In this document: positions 8,541 to 16,895 of the stretch, in pieces | Position numbering within the stretch: position 1 is the stretch's first letter | Layout of the letters: every line of letters begins with the position of its first letter | NCBI GenBank assembly: GCA_029239235.1 | Contig: JAQZBD010000078.1 | Coordinates: 1-33,239, forward strand | Source: Herbinix sp. | Lineage (GTDB): Bacteria > Bacillota > Clostridia > Lachnospirales > Lachnospiraceae | Direction: 5' to 3' | Length of the DNA stretch: 33,239 nt | Position numbers and translations under genes: made by a program | The notes under the pieces: generated by a model | The model's database searches: none | What the model saw: the letters and a program-made list of their open reading frames with translations, nothing else | Told to the model about the DNA's origin: nothing

Positions 8541-8750
8541 CCACAAATTCCTCCATTCCATATGGGCGCAGACCGGGCCTCCCGTGATTGCCTGCACTTG
8601 GCAATTATGGGCATGTTTACAGAAGCAAGCTTCTGCGGCAAGCCCAGGTGGATAGATATGCACTCAGATTCACCTCACAGCCTAAATCTTATCCAATTGT
8701 CGGACGAATCATAAAATTATCGATCCCACTTATCGCATAGGGAATTTATT
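8541..8750. ncRNA. Candidate structured RNA or leader, class unknown
   Basis: This block between the beta-CASP nuclease and pullulanase genes is markedly more GC-rich than other spacers. It has nested pairing: a closing stem AAATTCC (8545-8551) with GGAATTT (8741-8747); ATTGCC (8587-8592) with GGCAAT (8600-8605); a two-part hairpin GGGC/GCCC (8609-8612 with 8642-8645) topped by CAGAAG/CTTCTG (8620-8625 with 8630-8635); and AGGTG/CACCT (8646-8650 with 8671-8675). The closed length is about 200 nt. It could be a free small RNA (6S-like in size and layout) on either strand, or a minus-strand leader of pullulanase. I do not recognise a named riboswitch consensus, and the strand is undecided. Confidence 0.4.
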
Positions 8751-8789
8751 TGACCCAGGAATTTTGCCAAATCTTTGTTGGTACCGCCC

Positions 8790-10298
8790 TTATTGTGTTG
8801 AATAACGATTGCAAGCCGCTTGTTCAAATACAGAACCTGCTTTCACCGTCTCAGCTCTTTCTTCTACCGGAATCTTCTTGCCTTCCTGAACACATACATT
8901 GTTTATCAAATCATAGGTTGCGCCGCTATAAGGTGCATCCGCTGTATATCCTAATTCGCTGCTAATGTAATCTGTAAAAAGCTGACTTACCTGCTCATCT
9001 CCATGAACTACAAAGACATGCTCCGGTTTTTTCTCAAAACTGGTGAGCCATTTCAGTAATCCATCCCGGTCTGCATGACCGCTTACACCTGCTAATTGAC
9101 GAATCTGAGCCGCTACCGTAATTTCTTCGCCGAATAGTTTAACCTGCTCTGCACCTTCTAACAGAATACGGCCTAAGGTGCCTTCCGCTTGGAATCCGAC
9201 AAACACTACCGTACTATCCTCCCGCCATAGATTATGCTTTAAATGATGGCGGATTCTACCTGCATCACACATACCTGAGGCAGAAATAATTACCTTTGGA
9301 TCATCATCAAAATTAATCGCCTTCGATTCATCCGAGGTAATGGAGGTCTTGAGTCCCGGGAAAGCCAGCGGATTAATTCCCTTTCTCACTAATTCCATGG
9401 CTTCCTCATCAAAATAATGAGCCATGTATTCATGAAAGATCTCGGTGGCCTCTATTGCTAAGGGACTGTCAACATATACCTTAAAGTTTCCATGCCCCTG
9501 GATTAGGCGTTCATCTTTAATTTTTCTAAGATAATATAATAATACCTGTGTTCTACCGACTGCAAAGGCGGGAATAATCACATTTCCTCCCCGGTCAAAG
9601 GTAGTCTGTATAATCTCTGTGAGTTCATTAATATAATCCGGCGATACGCCATGGTTTCGATCGCCATAGGTAGACTCCATAATTACATAATCCGCTTCTT
9701 TAATATACTGAGGATCCTTAATCAGCGGCTGATTAATATTTCCGATATCACCGGAGAATACTATTTTCTTGGTGACACCCTCTTCTGTAATCCAAAGCTC
9801 TATACTAGCAGAGCCAAGCAGGTGTCCCCCATCTATAAAACGGACTTCAATACCCGGAAAGAGTGTAAAGATCTCTTTATACTCATGGGGTGTAAATAAA
9901 CGAATTGTATTCAATGATGCTTCCATATCATATAACGGTAAAGTTGGTTTATCTCCGGATCTCTGTTTCTTTCGATTCTTCCATTCTGCTTCCGCCATCT
10001 GAATATGAGCGCTGTCACGAAGCATGAGATTACACAAAGCGCTGGTGGCACTGGTGGAATGAATGTTACCACGAAAGCCTTCTACATAAAGAAGAGGCAG
10101 CCTCCCGGAATGATCCATATGTGCATGTGTTAAAAGTACCGTATCAATGGCTGCAGAAGCTACCGGTATCTCTTGATTTACAAATTTATCCTTACCTTGT
10201 TCCATACCACAGTCAATAAGAATATTCTTACCACAGGCTTCTAAGAAAAAACAGCTCCCCGTCACCTCATGGGCAGCACCGATAAATGTTAATTTCAT
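8790..10298 (-). CDS. Beta-CASP metallo-beta-lactamase-fold ribonuclease-like protein
   Basis: A 502-residue member of the metallo-beta-lactamase/beta-CASP/RMMBL family, related to the CPSF73-like nucleases of bacteria and archaea. The zinc-binding motif HAHMDH sits at residues 58-63, and further metal ligands are likely in the GGHLLGSASIEL and SGDIGN regions. ESTYGDR and PAFAVGRTQVLLYYL mark the beta-CASP insertion. SASGMCDAGRIRHHLKHNL, GFQAEGTLGR, the conserved GVSGHAD and FVVHGDE form the C-terminal RMMBL part. It is probably a cytoplasmic RNA-processing nuclease; substrate unknown. No KH or S1 domain is apparent, unlike archaeal CPSF-KH proteins or RNase J. The ATG has GGGAGGG upstream. 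It is a likely single-gene unit followed by the structured block upstream of pullulanase. Confidence 0.9.
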   Translation of the reverse strand: MKLTFIGAAHEVTGSCFFLEACGKNILIDCGMEQGKDKFVNQEIPVASAAIDTVLLTHAHMDHSGRLPLLYVEGFRGNIHSTSATSALCNLMLRDSAHIQMAEAEWKNRKKQRSGDKPTLPLYDMEASLNTIRLFTPHEYKEIFTLFPGIEVRFIDGGHLLGSASIELWITEEGVTKKIVFSGDIGNINQPLIKDPQYIKEADYVIMESTYGDRNHGVSPDYINELTEIIQTTFDRGGNVIIPAFAVGRTQVLLYYLRKIKDERLIQGHGNFKVYVDSPLAIEATEIFHEYMAHYFDEEAMELVRKGINPLAFPGLKTSITSDESKAINFDDDPKVIISASGMCDAGRIRHHLKHNLWREDSTVVFVGFQAEGTLGRILLEGAEQVKLFGEEITVAAQIRQLAGVSGHADRDGLLKWLTSFEKKPEHVFVVHGDEQVSQLFTDYISSELGYTADAPYSGATYDLINNVCVQEGKKIPVEERAETVKAGSVFEQAACNRYSTQ

Positions 10299-10482
10299 AT
10301 GGAATCCCTCCCTTGTTATGCATCCGTAAAATCTTCATCTGACTAATGATGTCTGAGCCAATTTAGTTTCACACTAACTAGAATTTCTTCTACAAACTAT
10401 AATTTCATTTTACTCTCTCAAATAGTCTATGTCAATAAATACCCTTTATTGCAGATATCTCCACCGATTTTTAATTAACATG

Positions 10483-10532
10483 AAAGGAACGATAGTCACT
10501 AAACTTTTGGGTCCTCTGACTATCGTTCCTTT
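10483..10532. terminator. Hairpin terminator downstream of the AlkD-like gene
   Basis: A 15-bp perfect stem (AAAGGAACGATAGTC at 10483-10497, complement at 10518-10532) has a 20-nt loop and abuts the stop codon of the minus-strand gene. Both flanks are A/T-rich. Confidence 0.65.
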
Positions 10533-11281
10533 TAATTATTTTGTATTACTTTTTTATTTCTTTTCATTGCCTTTATCATTGTTTTTGTTTCCTGATCGAT
10601 CCGAAGAGACTCAACAATTTTCCGCAAGGCTTTATTATAAGTAAAATCATCTAATTCATTCTTTTTTAAGTATTCTATTGTTAATTCCGGTAAATTAACA
10701 TAATACATAGATAATACCCAGGCAACCGCCATCTTCACATAATAGCCCTCCTGCTTGATTCGGTCAAAATGCTCAAATGCCTGAGTCGCATATTCCGGGC
10801 TTAGATAATGCAGCAACATCACCACCCCAAATCGAATCTCATATTCCTTGTCGGATTTAAGGTATGGTTGAATGAATTCCCACACACGTTCTTGATTTGA
10901 GTCTGCAATCTTAAGTTCACTGCAAAAGGAGTCGCAGACTGACCAGCAATCAATCTTTGGAACAAAAGCTGCTGCTAATTCAAGCTTTTCCTCCAACGGA
11001 GCCTTGCTCCCACCAATTATCATTCCCTGGAGCATTACCTCCTCCATGTACTCTTCCCTGTCACAGGCTTGGAACTCTTCCCTCGCTCCCGCTATCCCTA
11101 CCTGTTTCAGGTAAGAATGCCAATCACCTTTTAATACTTCCTTCGCTAGTTTACGAATTAAGGGCAGGCGAACTCCAAGAATATTCTCCTTGCCAGGTAT
11201 TAAGGCTGAGGTAAATACACGATATTTCTCCTCCGCTAATGCTTCTAACCGTTCTCTTATCATAATCATTGAATTTTCCAT
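10532..11281 (-). CDS. DNA alkylation repair protein (AlkD-like HEAT-repeat glycosylase)
   Basis: A 249-residue protein of the AlkC/AlkD superfamily, all-helical HEAT-like repeat enzymes. Characterised AlkD members remove positively charged alkylated bases such as 3-methyladenine and 7-methylguanine from DNA. Recognisable family features are the N-terminal GVRLPLIRKLAKE, the central IDCWSVCDSFCSEL with the Trp and Asp typical of the DNA-binding groove, VMLLHYL, and the C-terminal DFTYNKALRKIVESLRI. It starts 5 bp after the stop of the Crp/Fnr gene and is probably co-transcribed with it. Length is close to the family norm. Activity on a particular lesion is family-level inference; some members are repair-inactive. 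Confidence 0.88.
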   Translation of the reverse strand: MENSMIMIRERLEALAEEKYRVFTSALIPGKENILGVRLPLIRKLAKEVLKGDWHSYLKQVGIAGAREEFQACDREEYMEEVMLQGMIIGGSKAPLEEKLELAAAFVPKIDCWSVCDSFCSELKIADSNQERVWEFIQPYLKSDKEYEIRFGVVMLLHYLSPEYATQAFEHFDRIKQEGYYVKMAVAWVLSMYYVNLPELTIEYLKKNELDDFTYNKALRKIVESLRIDQETKTMIKAMKRNKKVIQNN

Positions 11282-11286
11282 CTGAT

Positions 11287-11967
11287 TTAACCTATGATTC
11301 TATTTAATTTATCCTGGTCTAATATTTCTATTGTTCCACGGTTTAAGCTGACCATTCCTTCGGTTTGGAAGTATTTCAGCATTCTGGTAACAACTTCTCT
11401 TGCAGTGCCTAAATGATTCGCTATCTTTTCATGGGTCATCACCAGCGTATCGGAATCCCCAATGACACTCTGCTCCAAAAGAAAGTTCGCTAATCTCTTA
11501 TCAAAGCTGGTAAATAAGGCCTGCTCCATAATCCACATCACATCAGAAAAACGAGATGCCATTAACTGATTGGTAAAAATCTGAACCGGTATTGATTCGT
11601 CGGACAGTTTCCGAAAGGCCGCAGACGGAATAAGATAGGCCTGGGTCTCTTTTTCCACCTCAATATTAACATCAAAGGCTATATTTTTCATAAGGCAGGA
11701 GGCTGTAAAAATACAGACATCCCGGTCAAATAAATGGTATAGGGTGATCTCTCTGCCACCTTCCGATATAATATACGCTCTTATTTGTCCATGTTTGATC
11801 AAAAATAGTCCGGAACAATGTTCCGAAGTGCTATGCATTGATTCCCCTGTCGCAAATTGCTTTTTCACAATCGCCTGCTGCAGAAAATTCTTTTGTGCCC
11901 GATTTAGTTTCTTCCAAAAGTTTAAAGTATCTTCTAAGAAAGCGATATCTTTAACATGTTCAACCAA
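11287..11967 (-). CDS. Crp/Fnr family transcriptional regulator
   Basis: A 226-residue regulator with an N-terminal cyclic-nucleotide-binding-like beta-roll (about 15-130), a dimerisation helix, and a C-terminal winged HTH (THEKIANHLGTAREVVTRMLKYF). I chose the TTG at 11967 because GGAGG lies 7 bases upstream. An in-frame TTG at 11985 would add six residues, but its AAGGA directly abuts the codon. The N-terminal domain lacks the four-cysteine cluster typical of oxygen-sensing Fnr; only scattered cysteines (for example HCSG, DVCIF, SCLM) are seen, so the effector is unknown. It is followed closely by the AlkD-like gene. Desulfoferrodoxin and thioredoxin genes upstream hint at a stress-response neighbourhood, but direct regulation of them is not shown. 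Confidence 0.88.
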   Translation of the reverse strand: MVEHVKDIAFLEDTLNFWKKLNRAQKNFLQQAIVKKQFATGESMHSTSEHCSGLFLIKHGQIRAYIISEGGREITLYHLFDRDVCIFTASCLMKNIAFDVNIEVEKETQAYLIPSAAFRKLSDESIPVQIFTNQLMASRFSDVMWIMEQALFTSFDKRLANFLLEQSVIGDSDTLVMTHEKIANHLGTAREVVTRMLKYFQTEGMVSLNRGTIEILDQDKLNRIIG

Positions 11968-12047
11968 ACCATTTCCTCCAATCAATCCTTATTACCAAAT
12001 TTATATAAGGTACATTACTTAAATATATACAGCCAAAGACACAAAAT

Positions 12048-12099
12048 TGCATGCAAGATTTCAATCATTGGTTACAACCGTATCAAAATCCTGCATGCA
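12048..12099 (-). terminator. Long-loop hairpin downstream of desulfoferrodoxin
   Basis: TGCATGCAAGATTT (12048-12061) pairs with AAAATCCTGCATGCA (12085-12099), with a small GGTT/AACC stem inside the loop. On the minus strand it is followed by AATTTTG. This could terminate the desulfoferrodoxin transcript. Alternatively TGCATGCA could be an operator half-site for the adjacent Crp/Fnr gene. Confidence 0.5.
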
Positions 12100-12138
12100 G
12101 TTCAGACATTACCTTTTTACATTACCTTTTACATTTTC

Positions 12139-12519
12139 TTAAAGTTCTGTTTTCCATAAGCCGTGAAGGTTGCAATATTCGTATACTGCCACTAATTCAT
12201 CGTCTTCAAGAGCAAAGGTTGCTTTGGGCTCTTGTCCCGGAGCAAGACATTTTCTCTGTCCGCCATTCTTGGTCTGAAGGTAAATCCATTGGATAAAATG
12301 CTCCTCTAACATTGGATGAGCAACACTACCAACTTCAACTACTACCTTATTTCCTTCAACAGTTACTACAGGAACATGTTTCTCTTTGGCAGCATCCACT
12401 GTATTGGGAACTAACTCTTCCATGCGTTCGCCACAGCAAGTTAATGGAGCTCCTGAACTGTGGATCATACCAACGATATTTCCACAATGTTTACATTTGT
12501 AAAACTTATGTTCGCACAT
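12139..12519 (-). CDS. dfx: Class I desulfoferrodoxin (superoxide reductase)
   Basis: A 126-residue protein that reduces superoxide to hydrogen peroxide without making oxygen, as is usual in anaerobes. The N-terminal desulforedoxin domain carries the Fe(Cys)4 ligands C9, C12, C28 and C29. The C-terminal neelaredoxin domain carries the Fe(His)4Cys centre: KEKHVP with the Glu-x-His pair, SVAHPMLEEHFIQWI, and CNLHGLWK near the end. I place the start at 12519 because AAAGGAG lies about 8 bases upstream; the longer frame back to 12567 lacks such a site and adds residues not seen in the family. Thioredoxin lies upstream on the same strand, separated by a terminator, so the two genes are probably separate units with a shared redox-stress theme. 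Confidence 0.95.
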   Translation of the reverse strand: MCEHKFYKCKHCGNIVGMIHSSGAPLTCCGERMEELVPNTVDAAKEKHVPVVTVEGNKVVVEVGSVAHPMLEEHFIQWIYLQTKNGGQRKCLAPGQEPKATFALEDDELVAVYEYCNLHGLWKTEL

Positions 12520-12567
12520 AGACAATTCTCCTTTTCTCATGTAGATTAGATTTTGGGCACAAAACAA

Positions 12568-12591
12568 AATGAATCAGCAGGCTGATTCATT
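12568..12591 (-). terminator. Rho-independent terminator of thioredoxin
   Basis: On the minus strand AATGAATCAGC pairs with GCTGATTCATT (12591-12581 with 12578-12568) and is followed by TTGTTTTG. The stem is perfect with a minimal loop, so the top pair probably opens. Confidence 0.75.
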
Positions 12592-12605
12592 ATTGTGAAT
12601 TAAAT

Positions 12606-12668
12606 GGAGATATCCGGCTTTACTATAACTTAGAAAGTTTCTCTGCTATAATATTTGCTGATATCTCC
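12606..12668. repeat. Spaced 9-bp inverted repeat between trxA and dfx
   Basis: GGAGATATC (12606-12614) and GATATCTCC (12660-12668) are perfect inverted copies 45 bp apart, each followed on the plus strand by a (G/A)GCTTTA segment. They flank the likely desulfoferrodoxin promoter region. Their role is unknown: a looped operator or a remnant of a small mobile repeat are both possible. Confidence 0.5.
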
Positions 12669-12700
12669 AGCTTTAATCTCTGCCTATTTGCAATTATATC

Positions 12701-13015
12701 CTAATTTTCTAACATTCTCAAGATATCTTTTTTCGGTTTTACACCCACGGATTGAGCTGATACTTTTCCTTCCTTTACAACAACAAGCGTTGGAATGCTC
12801 ATAACACGAAAAGCGGAAGCCAAATCTGATTCCTCGTCAATATTAATCTTTCCGACCTTCGCTACGCCTTTCATTTCTTCCGCAATTTCATCAAGAGTCG
12901 GCGCTACCATACGACAGGGTCCACACCAGGATGCCCAAAAATCCAGTAATACAGGTTCTTTTGATTGTAATACCTCTTGAGTAAAATTATTTTTTGTTAT
13001 TTTTATTGCAGCCAT
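12701..13015 (-). CDS. trxA: Thioredoxin
   Basis: A 104-residue disulfide reductase with the classical active site WCGPC (C31, C34), the buried-aspartate region DFWASW, and the cis-proline loop SIPTLVV. Length and fold match canonical TrxA, and it has no signal peptide, so it is cytoplasmic. GGAGG lies upstream of the ATG. It is flanked by its own terminator and by desulfoferrodoxin downstream. A 9-10-bp inverted repeat (13038-13063) lies directly ahead of its ribosome binding site. No thioredoxin reductase gene is in the window. Confidence 0.96.
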   Translation of the reverse strand: MAAIKITKNNFTQEVLQSKEPVLLDFWASWCGPCRMVAPTLDEIAEEMKGVAKVGKINIDEESDLASAFRVMSIPTLVVVKEGKVSAQSVGVKPKKDILRMLEN

Positions 13016-13037
13016 AATGAATCCTCCAATTTACTTT

Positions 13038-13063
13038 AAATGATTGTTAAAAATCAATCATTT
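13038..13063. promoter_or_regulatory. Inverted repeat in the thioredoxin leader
   Basis: AAATGATTG (13038-13046) and CAATCATTT (13055-13063) are perfect inverted copies with an 8-nt spacer, about 10 bp upstream of the trxA Shine-Dalgarno. A second dyad, GTGAT-GTT-ATCAC, lies at 13105-13117, farther upstream. Either could be an operator or an mRNA hairpin; the binding protein is unknown. Confidence 0.4.
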
Positions 13064-13193
13064 ACTTTATAAGCTTACTATACCACCATATGATTTCATC
13101 TTCTGTGATGTTATCACCAAATTATGTATATTTATTTATATTTTATCATTCACAAAATAATTCATTGGATATTTACTATTTTAGAAACAAAAA

Positions 13194-13222
13194 ATAAGTC
13201 TGTTGGCTGCACAACAAACTTA
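13194..13222 (-). terminator. Rho-independent terminator of the nucleoside transporter operon
   Basis: On the minus strand ATAAGTTTGTTG pairs with the CAACAGACTTAT region and is followed by TTTTTTGTTT. It lies about 76 bp past the last permease stop. Confidence 0.8.
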
Positions 13223-13298
13223 TCTTTCAGTCAGTTTATATCAAAATGTAAAAATCCTATTAATGTATCTTGAATTCTTTAATAAATACCGCTCTCAT

Positions 13299-14249
13299 TT
13301 AACGCTCTTCTCTAAAGTAATTCACTCCACAGCCTGCAGGCTGGGAGCCTTCCTTGGACTTTTTCATTGAGGTAACAATTAAAACAAAGGTCGTAATTAA
13401 GAAGGGCAGCATTACATAGAATGCATTCGGTATTTCAATGATATTCTTTGGCACATAGAACTGAAGCACGCTGAAGGCTCCGAAAACCAAAGATCCAATA
13501 ATTGCTTTTGCCGGGTTCCAGCTTGCAAATATAACGAGAGCAACGGAGATCCAGCCTTGTCCATTTACTACACTGCTGTTATTCCAGATACCACCTCCAT
13601 TAATCAGGGAAAGATATGCACCACCTAAGCCACAGATGCCGCCGCCCACCATGATGTGAAGATACTTGGTCAGTGTAACATTAATTCCCGCTGCATCTGC
13701 TGCACCTGGATTCTCACCCACAGCTCTCATATTAAGACCACTACGGGTTTTTAGCATATACACCGTGCAAAGGATCGCAATGACAATAGCAAGGTACACC
13801 AACGGATTATGTGAAAATAAAAGCTTTCCAATCACCGGAATATCTCCCAATACCGGAATCGATTTCTCAGAAATAGCATTCAGAAACTTTGTGGAAAGCT
13901 TTGGTGAACCACCTGCTTCATCAATCATCATTGCTCCGAAAAATTTCGCGAAGCCAGTACCAAAGATCGTTAATGTTAGTCCGGTTACATTCTGATTAGC
14001 CATAAAGCTCACGGTCAGCACTGCATAGATGAAGGCTGCGAATACTCCAATTGCAAAGGCTGCCAGTAAGGATAATACCAGATTGTCGGAATGGTATGCC
14101 ACAAAGAAGCTCATAAAAGCTCCCATGAACATCATACCTTCCACACCGAGATTCAAATGGCCGGTTTTCTCTGTCATGATTTCACCGGTGGTACCAAACA
14201 GCAACGGAGTTCCGGCTTTAATGGCTGCAAATAAAAAATTAATGATCAT
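13299..14249 (-). CDS. Nucleoside ABC transporter permease (NupQ-like)
   Basis: A 316-residue integral membrane permease of the branched-chain-type (BPD_transp_2) family, with about eight to nine hydrophobic helices. Characteristic features are the N-terminal GTPLLFGTTGEIMTEKTGHLNLGVEGMM region, ALVIFASWNPAK, and RAVGENPGAADAAGIN, the cytoplasmic coupling segment that contacts the ATPase. It is the second of two permeases, and its ATG overlaps the preceding stop by one base. The operon order lipoprotein, ATPase, permease, permease is that of the B. subtilis guanosine importer NupNOPQ. Together with xpt upstream, this suggests uptake of purine nucleosides. It is the last gene before a strong terminator. 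Confidence 0.9.
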   Translation of the reverse strand: MIINFLFAAIKAGTPLLFGTTGEIMTEKTGHLNLGVEGMMFMGAFMSFFVAYHSDNLVLSLLAAFAIGVFAAFIYAVLTVSFMANQNVTGLTLTIFGTGFAKFFGAMMIDEAGGSPKLSTKFLNAISEKSIPVLGDIPVIGKLLFSHNPLVYLAIVIAILCTVYMLKTRSGLNMRAVGENPGAADAAGINVTLTKYLHIMVGGGICGLGGAYLSLINGGGIWNNSSVVNGQGWISVALVIFASWNPAKAIIGSLVFGAFSVLQFYVPKNIIEIPNAFYVMLPFLITTFVLIVTSMKKSKEGSQPAGCGVNYFREER

Positions 14250-15340
14250 TATGCCTTCCTCCTTTGTCTTAATACAATACGATAGCGGTTAAAGAAATCA
14301 AGAGCAAGAATTGAGAACAGGATAATACCCTGCAATATGGAGGATACTGCGGGTGACAGTCCAAAATCACTCTGCATTACACTACAGCCCTTATCCAGCA
14401 TACTAAAGAGCACCGTCACAATTAATATAATAATCGGATTCAGCTTCGCCAGCCAAGCAACTATAATTGCTGTAAAACCAACGCCGCCTGCTATGCCCTC
14501 ACCTAAGGTATAGGCTGCTCCGCTGACCTGACACATTCCCGCAATACCACAGATCGCACCGCTTAGGAACATGGTTCGAATCACGATTTTCTTAACATTC
14601 ATACCCGCGTATCTTGCGGTATTCGTACTCTCACCAACAACGCTAATTTCATAGCCCTGCTTTGAAAATTTTAAATAAATAAACATTACAACAGCAAGTA
14701 TTAAACCAATTAACCATCCTGCATGTACGCCAAATATTTGGTCAAGTCTTGCATTCGGTACGAAGGACGCAATCTTCGGGAACCCGGAGGATGCCGGATC
14801 ACGCCAAGGTCCTTCTGTCAGATATTTAATCATATACAAGGCAATATAATTCATCATTAGTGTGAACAGGGTTTCATTGGTACCATACTTCGTCTTAAAG
14901 TATGCCGGAATCAGTCCCCATAAACCACCGCCAACAGCTCCTGCAAGAAACATGAGGATGAGCAGCAGCCAGTGAGGAAGTCCTGTTAGGAACAATGCAA
15001 AATAGGTTGCAAAGATACCGCCCATAATGATTTGACCTTCCGCACCGATGTTCCAGAATCTCATCTGGAACGCAGGTGTGATACCTAACGCAGCAATTAA
15101 TAAGGGAATTGCAATCTTTATCGTACCCTTAGCCGCGATTTTACTTCTCCAGGCTCCTTGTACAATAGACGCATATATTTCAAATGGATTCTGTCCAATC
15201 GCAAGAATGAAGATACCACCGGCAATGATTGCAATTACTACCGCCAGTAAGGATAACATAACCGTTTTGCCATAAGAAACTTCAGCCTTTTTTACCACAT
15301 GAAAGAGAGGCTCTTTTTTCATTCTAATGCTTCGTTCCAT
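14249..15340 (-). CDS. Nucleoside ABC transporter permease (NupP-like)
   Basis: A 363-residue permease of the same superfamily, with an extra hydrophobic segment near residues 28-50 and about ten membrane helices overall. Typical motifs include the FQMRFWNIGAEGQI region (GAEGQ being diagnostic for this subgroup), a YGTNETLFTLMMNYIA stretch, and the coupling segment VVGESTNTARYAGMN. The start at 15340 overlaps the end of the ATPase gene by 17 bp, implying translational coupling. With the next permease it should form the heterodimeric channel of the nucleoside importer. Substrate specificity (guanosine, adenosine or broader) cannot be told from the sequence. Confidence 0.9.
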   Translation of the reverse strand: MERSIRMKKEPLFHVVKKAEVSYGKTVMLSLLAVVIAIIAGGIFILAIGQNPFEIYASIVQGAWRSKIAAKGTIKIAIPLLIAALGITPAFQMRFWNIGAEGQIIMGGIFATYFALFLTGLPHWLLLILMFLAGAVGGGLWGLIPAYFKTKYGTNETLFTLMMNYIALYMIKYLTEGPWRDPASSGFPKIASFVPNARLDQIFGVHAGWLIGLILAVVMFIYLKFSKQGYEISVVGESTNTARYAGMNVKKIVIRTMFLSGAICGIAGMCQVSGAAYTLGEGIAGGVGFTAIIVAWLAKLNPIIILIVTVLFSMLDKGCSVMQSDFGLSPAVSSILQGIILFSILALDFFNRYRIVLRQRRKA

Positions 15341-16880
15341 TATGAGGGTCTCCTTCCTTCTCTAAGGCATCAGTCATTAACAGACCAAGCTTCTCCTTTG
15401 TAGCATCCTTAGCATTTACAATACCGGTAACCTTACCGTTACATAAGACCATAATTCTATCACAGAGCTCCAGCATAACGTCCAAATCCTCGCCAATGAA
15501 CAGAACGCCAACGCCCTTTTGCTTCTGTTCATTGATCAAATCATAGATGGTATAAGAGGAATTGATATCAAGACCACGAACTGCATACGCGGTAATCAGC
15601 ACATTGGGCTGAGATTCAATTTCTCTTCCAAGTAAGACCTTCTGAACATTTCCACCGGAGAGTCTTCGCACCGGAGTATCCACACTCGGTGTAACAATCT
15701 GTAATTGCTGTACCAGACGCTTTGATAGTTCTCTTGCTGCCTTTTTGCTAACAAAAGGGCTTTTTCCCTCATGATAGGTTTTCAAAAGCATATTATCAAC
15801 CATTCCCATAGAGGCTGCAAGACCCATACCAAGGCGATCCTCCGGAATAAAGCTCATACTAATACCCATCTTAATAATTTCGCTAGGCGATTTACCTACC
15901 AGATTCTCCTTATGATAAAGAATTGCTCCCTGCTTTACCGGAAGAAGTCCTGCCAGTGCTTCGCACAGCTCCTTTTGTCCGCTGCCGGCTACACCTGCTA
16001 CACCGAGGATTTCTCCTCTATTTAAATCAAAGGATATATCTTTAACCATCTCAAAGCCTTCTTCATCACAAACCGTCAGATGGTGTATTTCAAGCAAATT
16101 CTCATCAAAGTTAGTCTCCGGATGGTCGATGGATAACTCAATGGGTCTGCCCACCATGATTTCCGTCAATTCCTTTGCGCTTGTTTCAGAGGTATTCACT
16201 GTTGCAACGCTTTCCCCCTTACGCAGAATCGTTACCCGGTCACTGATTTCCAGTACTTCATTTAGCTTATGTGTTATGATAATAACTGCACAGCCTTCCG
16301 CCTTCATACGTCTTAGAATCTCGAATAGCTTCTGCGTTTCCTGCGGAGTAAGTACGGCGGTTGGCTCGTCTAAAATTAAAATATCCGCTTGGCGATAAAG
16401 CACTTTGATAATCTCTACGGTCTGCTTTTCACTTACGGACATCTGATATATCTTCTTCTCTGAATCTATTTCCAAGCCAAAGCGTTTACTAATCTCACTT
16501 ATTTTCTCTGCTCTTGATTTATTAAGGAAGAATCCTTTTTCTTTTGCGCCTAAAATAATATTATCTGCTGCGGTTAATGCCTCCACCAGCTTAAAATGCT
16601 GATGAATCATTCCCACTCCCTGTCTTATGGAATCCTCAGGAGAATTAATGGATACACTCAGCCCATTAATGAAAATAGAACCGCTGTCTGGCTTATAAAT
16701 ACCTGAGAGCATGTTCATCAATGTTGTTTTACCTGATCCGTTTTCGCCAAGCAGGGCGAGAATCTCACCCTGCTTAACGGACAGGTCTATATTGTTGTTC
16801 GCTACAACCGACCCAAACGTTTTTGTAATCTGTTTCAGTTCGATTGCCATGGCTTCCTTTTTCATCTTCACACTTGCCAC
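15324..16880 (-). CDS. Nucleoside ABC transporter ATPase, two fused domains (NupO-like)
   Basis: A 518-residue protein with two ABC ATPase domains in tandem, as in RbsA/NupO-type importers. The first domain has a full Walker A (GENGSGKTT), a Q-loop region GMIHQHFKL, a divergent signature MSVSEKQ, Walker B ILILDEPTAVL and the H-loop IITHKLNEV. The second has a degenerate Walker A without lysine (GVAGSGQKEL), which is usual for this family. It also has a good LSGGNVQK signature and an atypical Walker B region, NVLITAYAVRGLDI, where relatives usually have A-x-Q-P-T-R-G. The start at 16880 is GTG; an in-frame ATG at 16850, preceded by AAGGA, is a plausible alternative. It lies 15 bp after the lipoprotein gene. 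Confidence 0.9.
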   Translation of the reverse strand: MASVKMKKEAMAIELKQITKTFGSVVANNNIDLSVKQGEILALLGENGSGKTTLMNMLSGIYKPDSGSIFINGLSVSINSPEDSIRQGVGMIHQHFKLVEALTAADNIILGAKEKGFFLNKSRAEKISEISKRFGLEIDSEKKIYQMSVSEKQTVEIIKVLYRQADILILDEPTAVLTPQETQKLFEILRRMKAEGCAVIIITHKLNEVLEISDRVTILRKGESVATVNTSETSAKELTEIMVGRPIELSIDHPETNFDENLLEIHHLTVCDEEGFEMVKDISFDLNRGEILGVAGVAGSGQKELCEALAGLLPVKQGAILYHKENLVGKSPSEIIKMGISMSFIPEDRLGMGLAASMGMVDNMLLKTYHEGKSPFVSKKAARELSKRLVQQLQIVTPSVDTPVRRLSGGNVQKVLLGREIESQPNVLITAYAVRGLDINSSYTIYDLINEQKQKGVGVLFIGEDLDVMLELCDRIMVLCNGKVTGIVNAKDATKEKLGLLMTDALEKEGDPHNGTKH

Positions 16881-16895
16881 CCAATCAATCCTTAT

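Noticed and set aside
8770..8795. T-box-like AGGGCGGTACC on the minus strand just after the beta-CASP nuclease stop
   Set aside because: The match lacks the following GCG, has no specifier stem-loop I or terminator, and no aminoacyl-tRNA or amino-acid gene follows.
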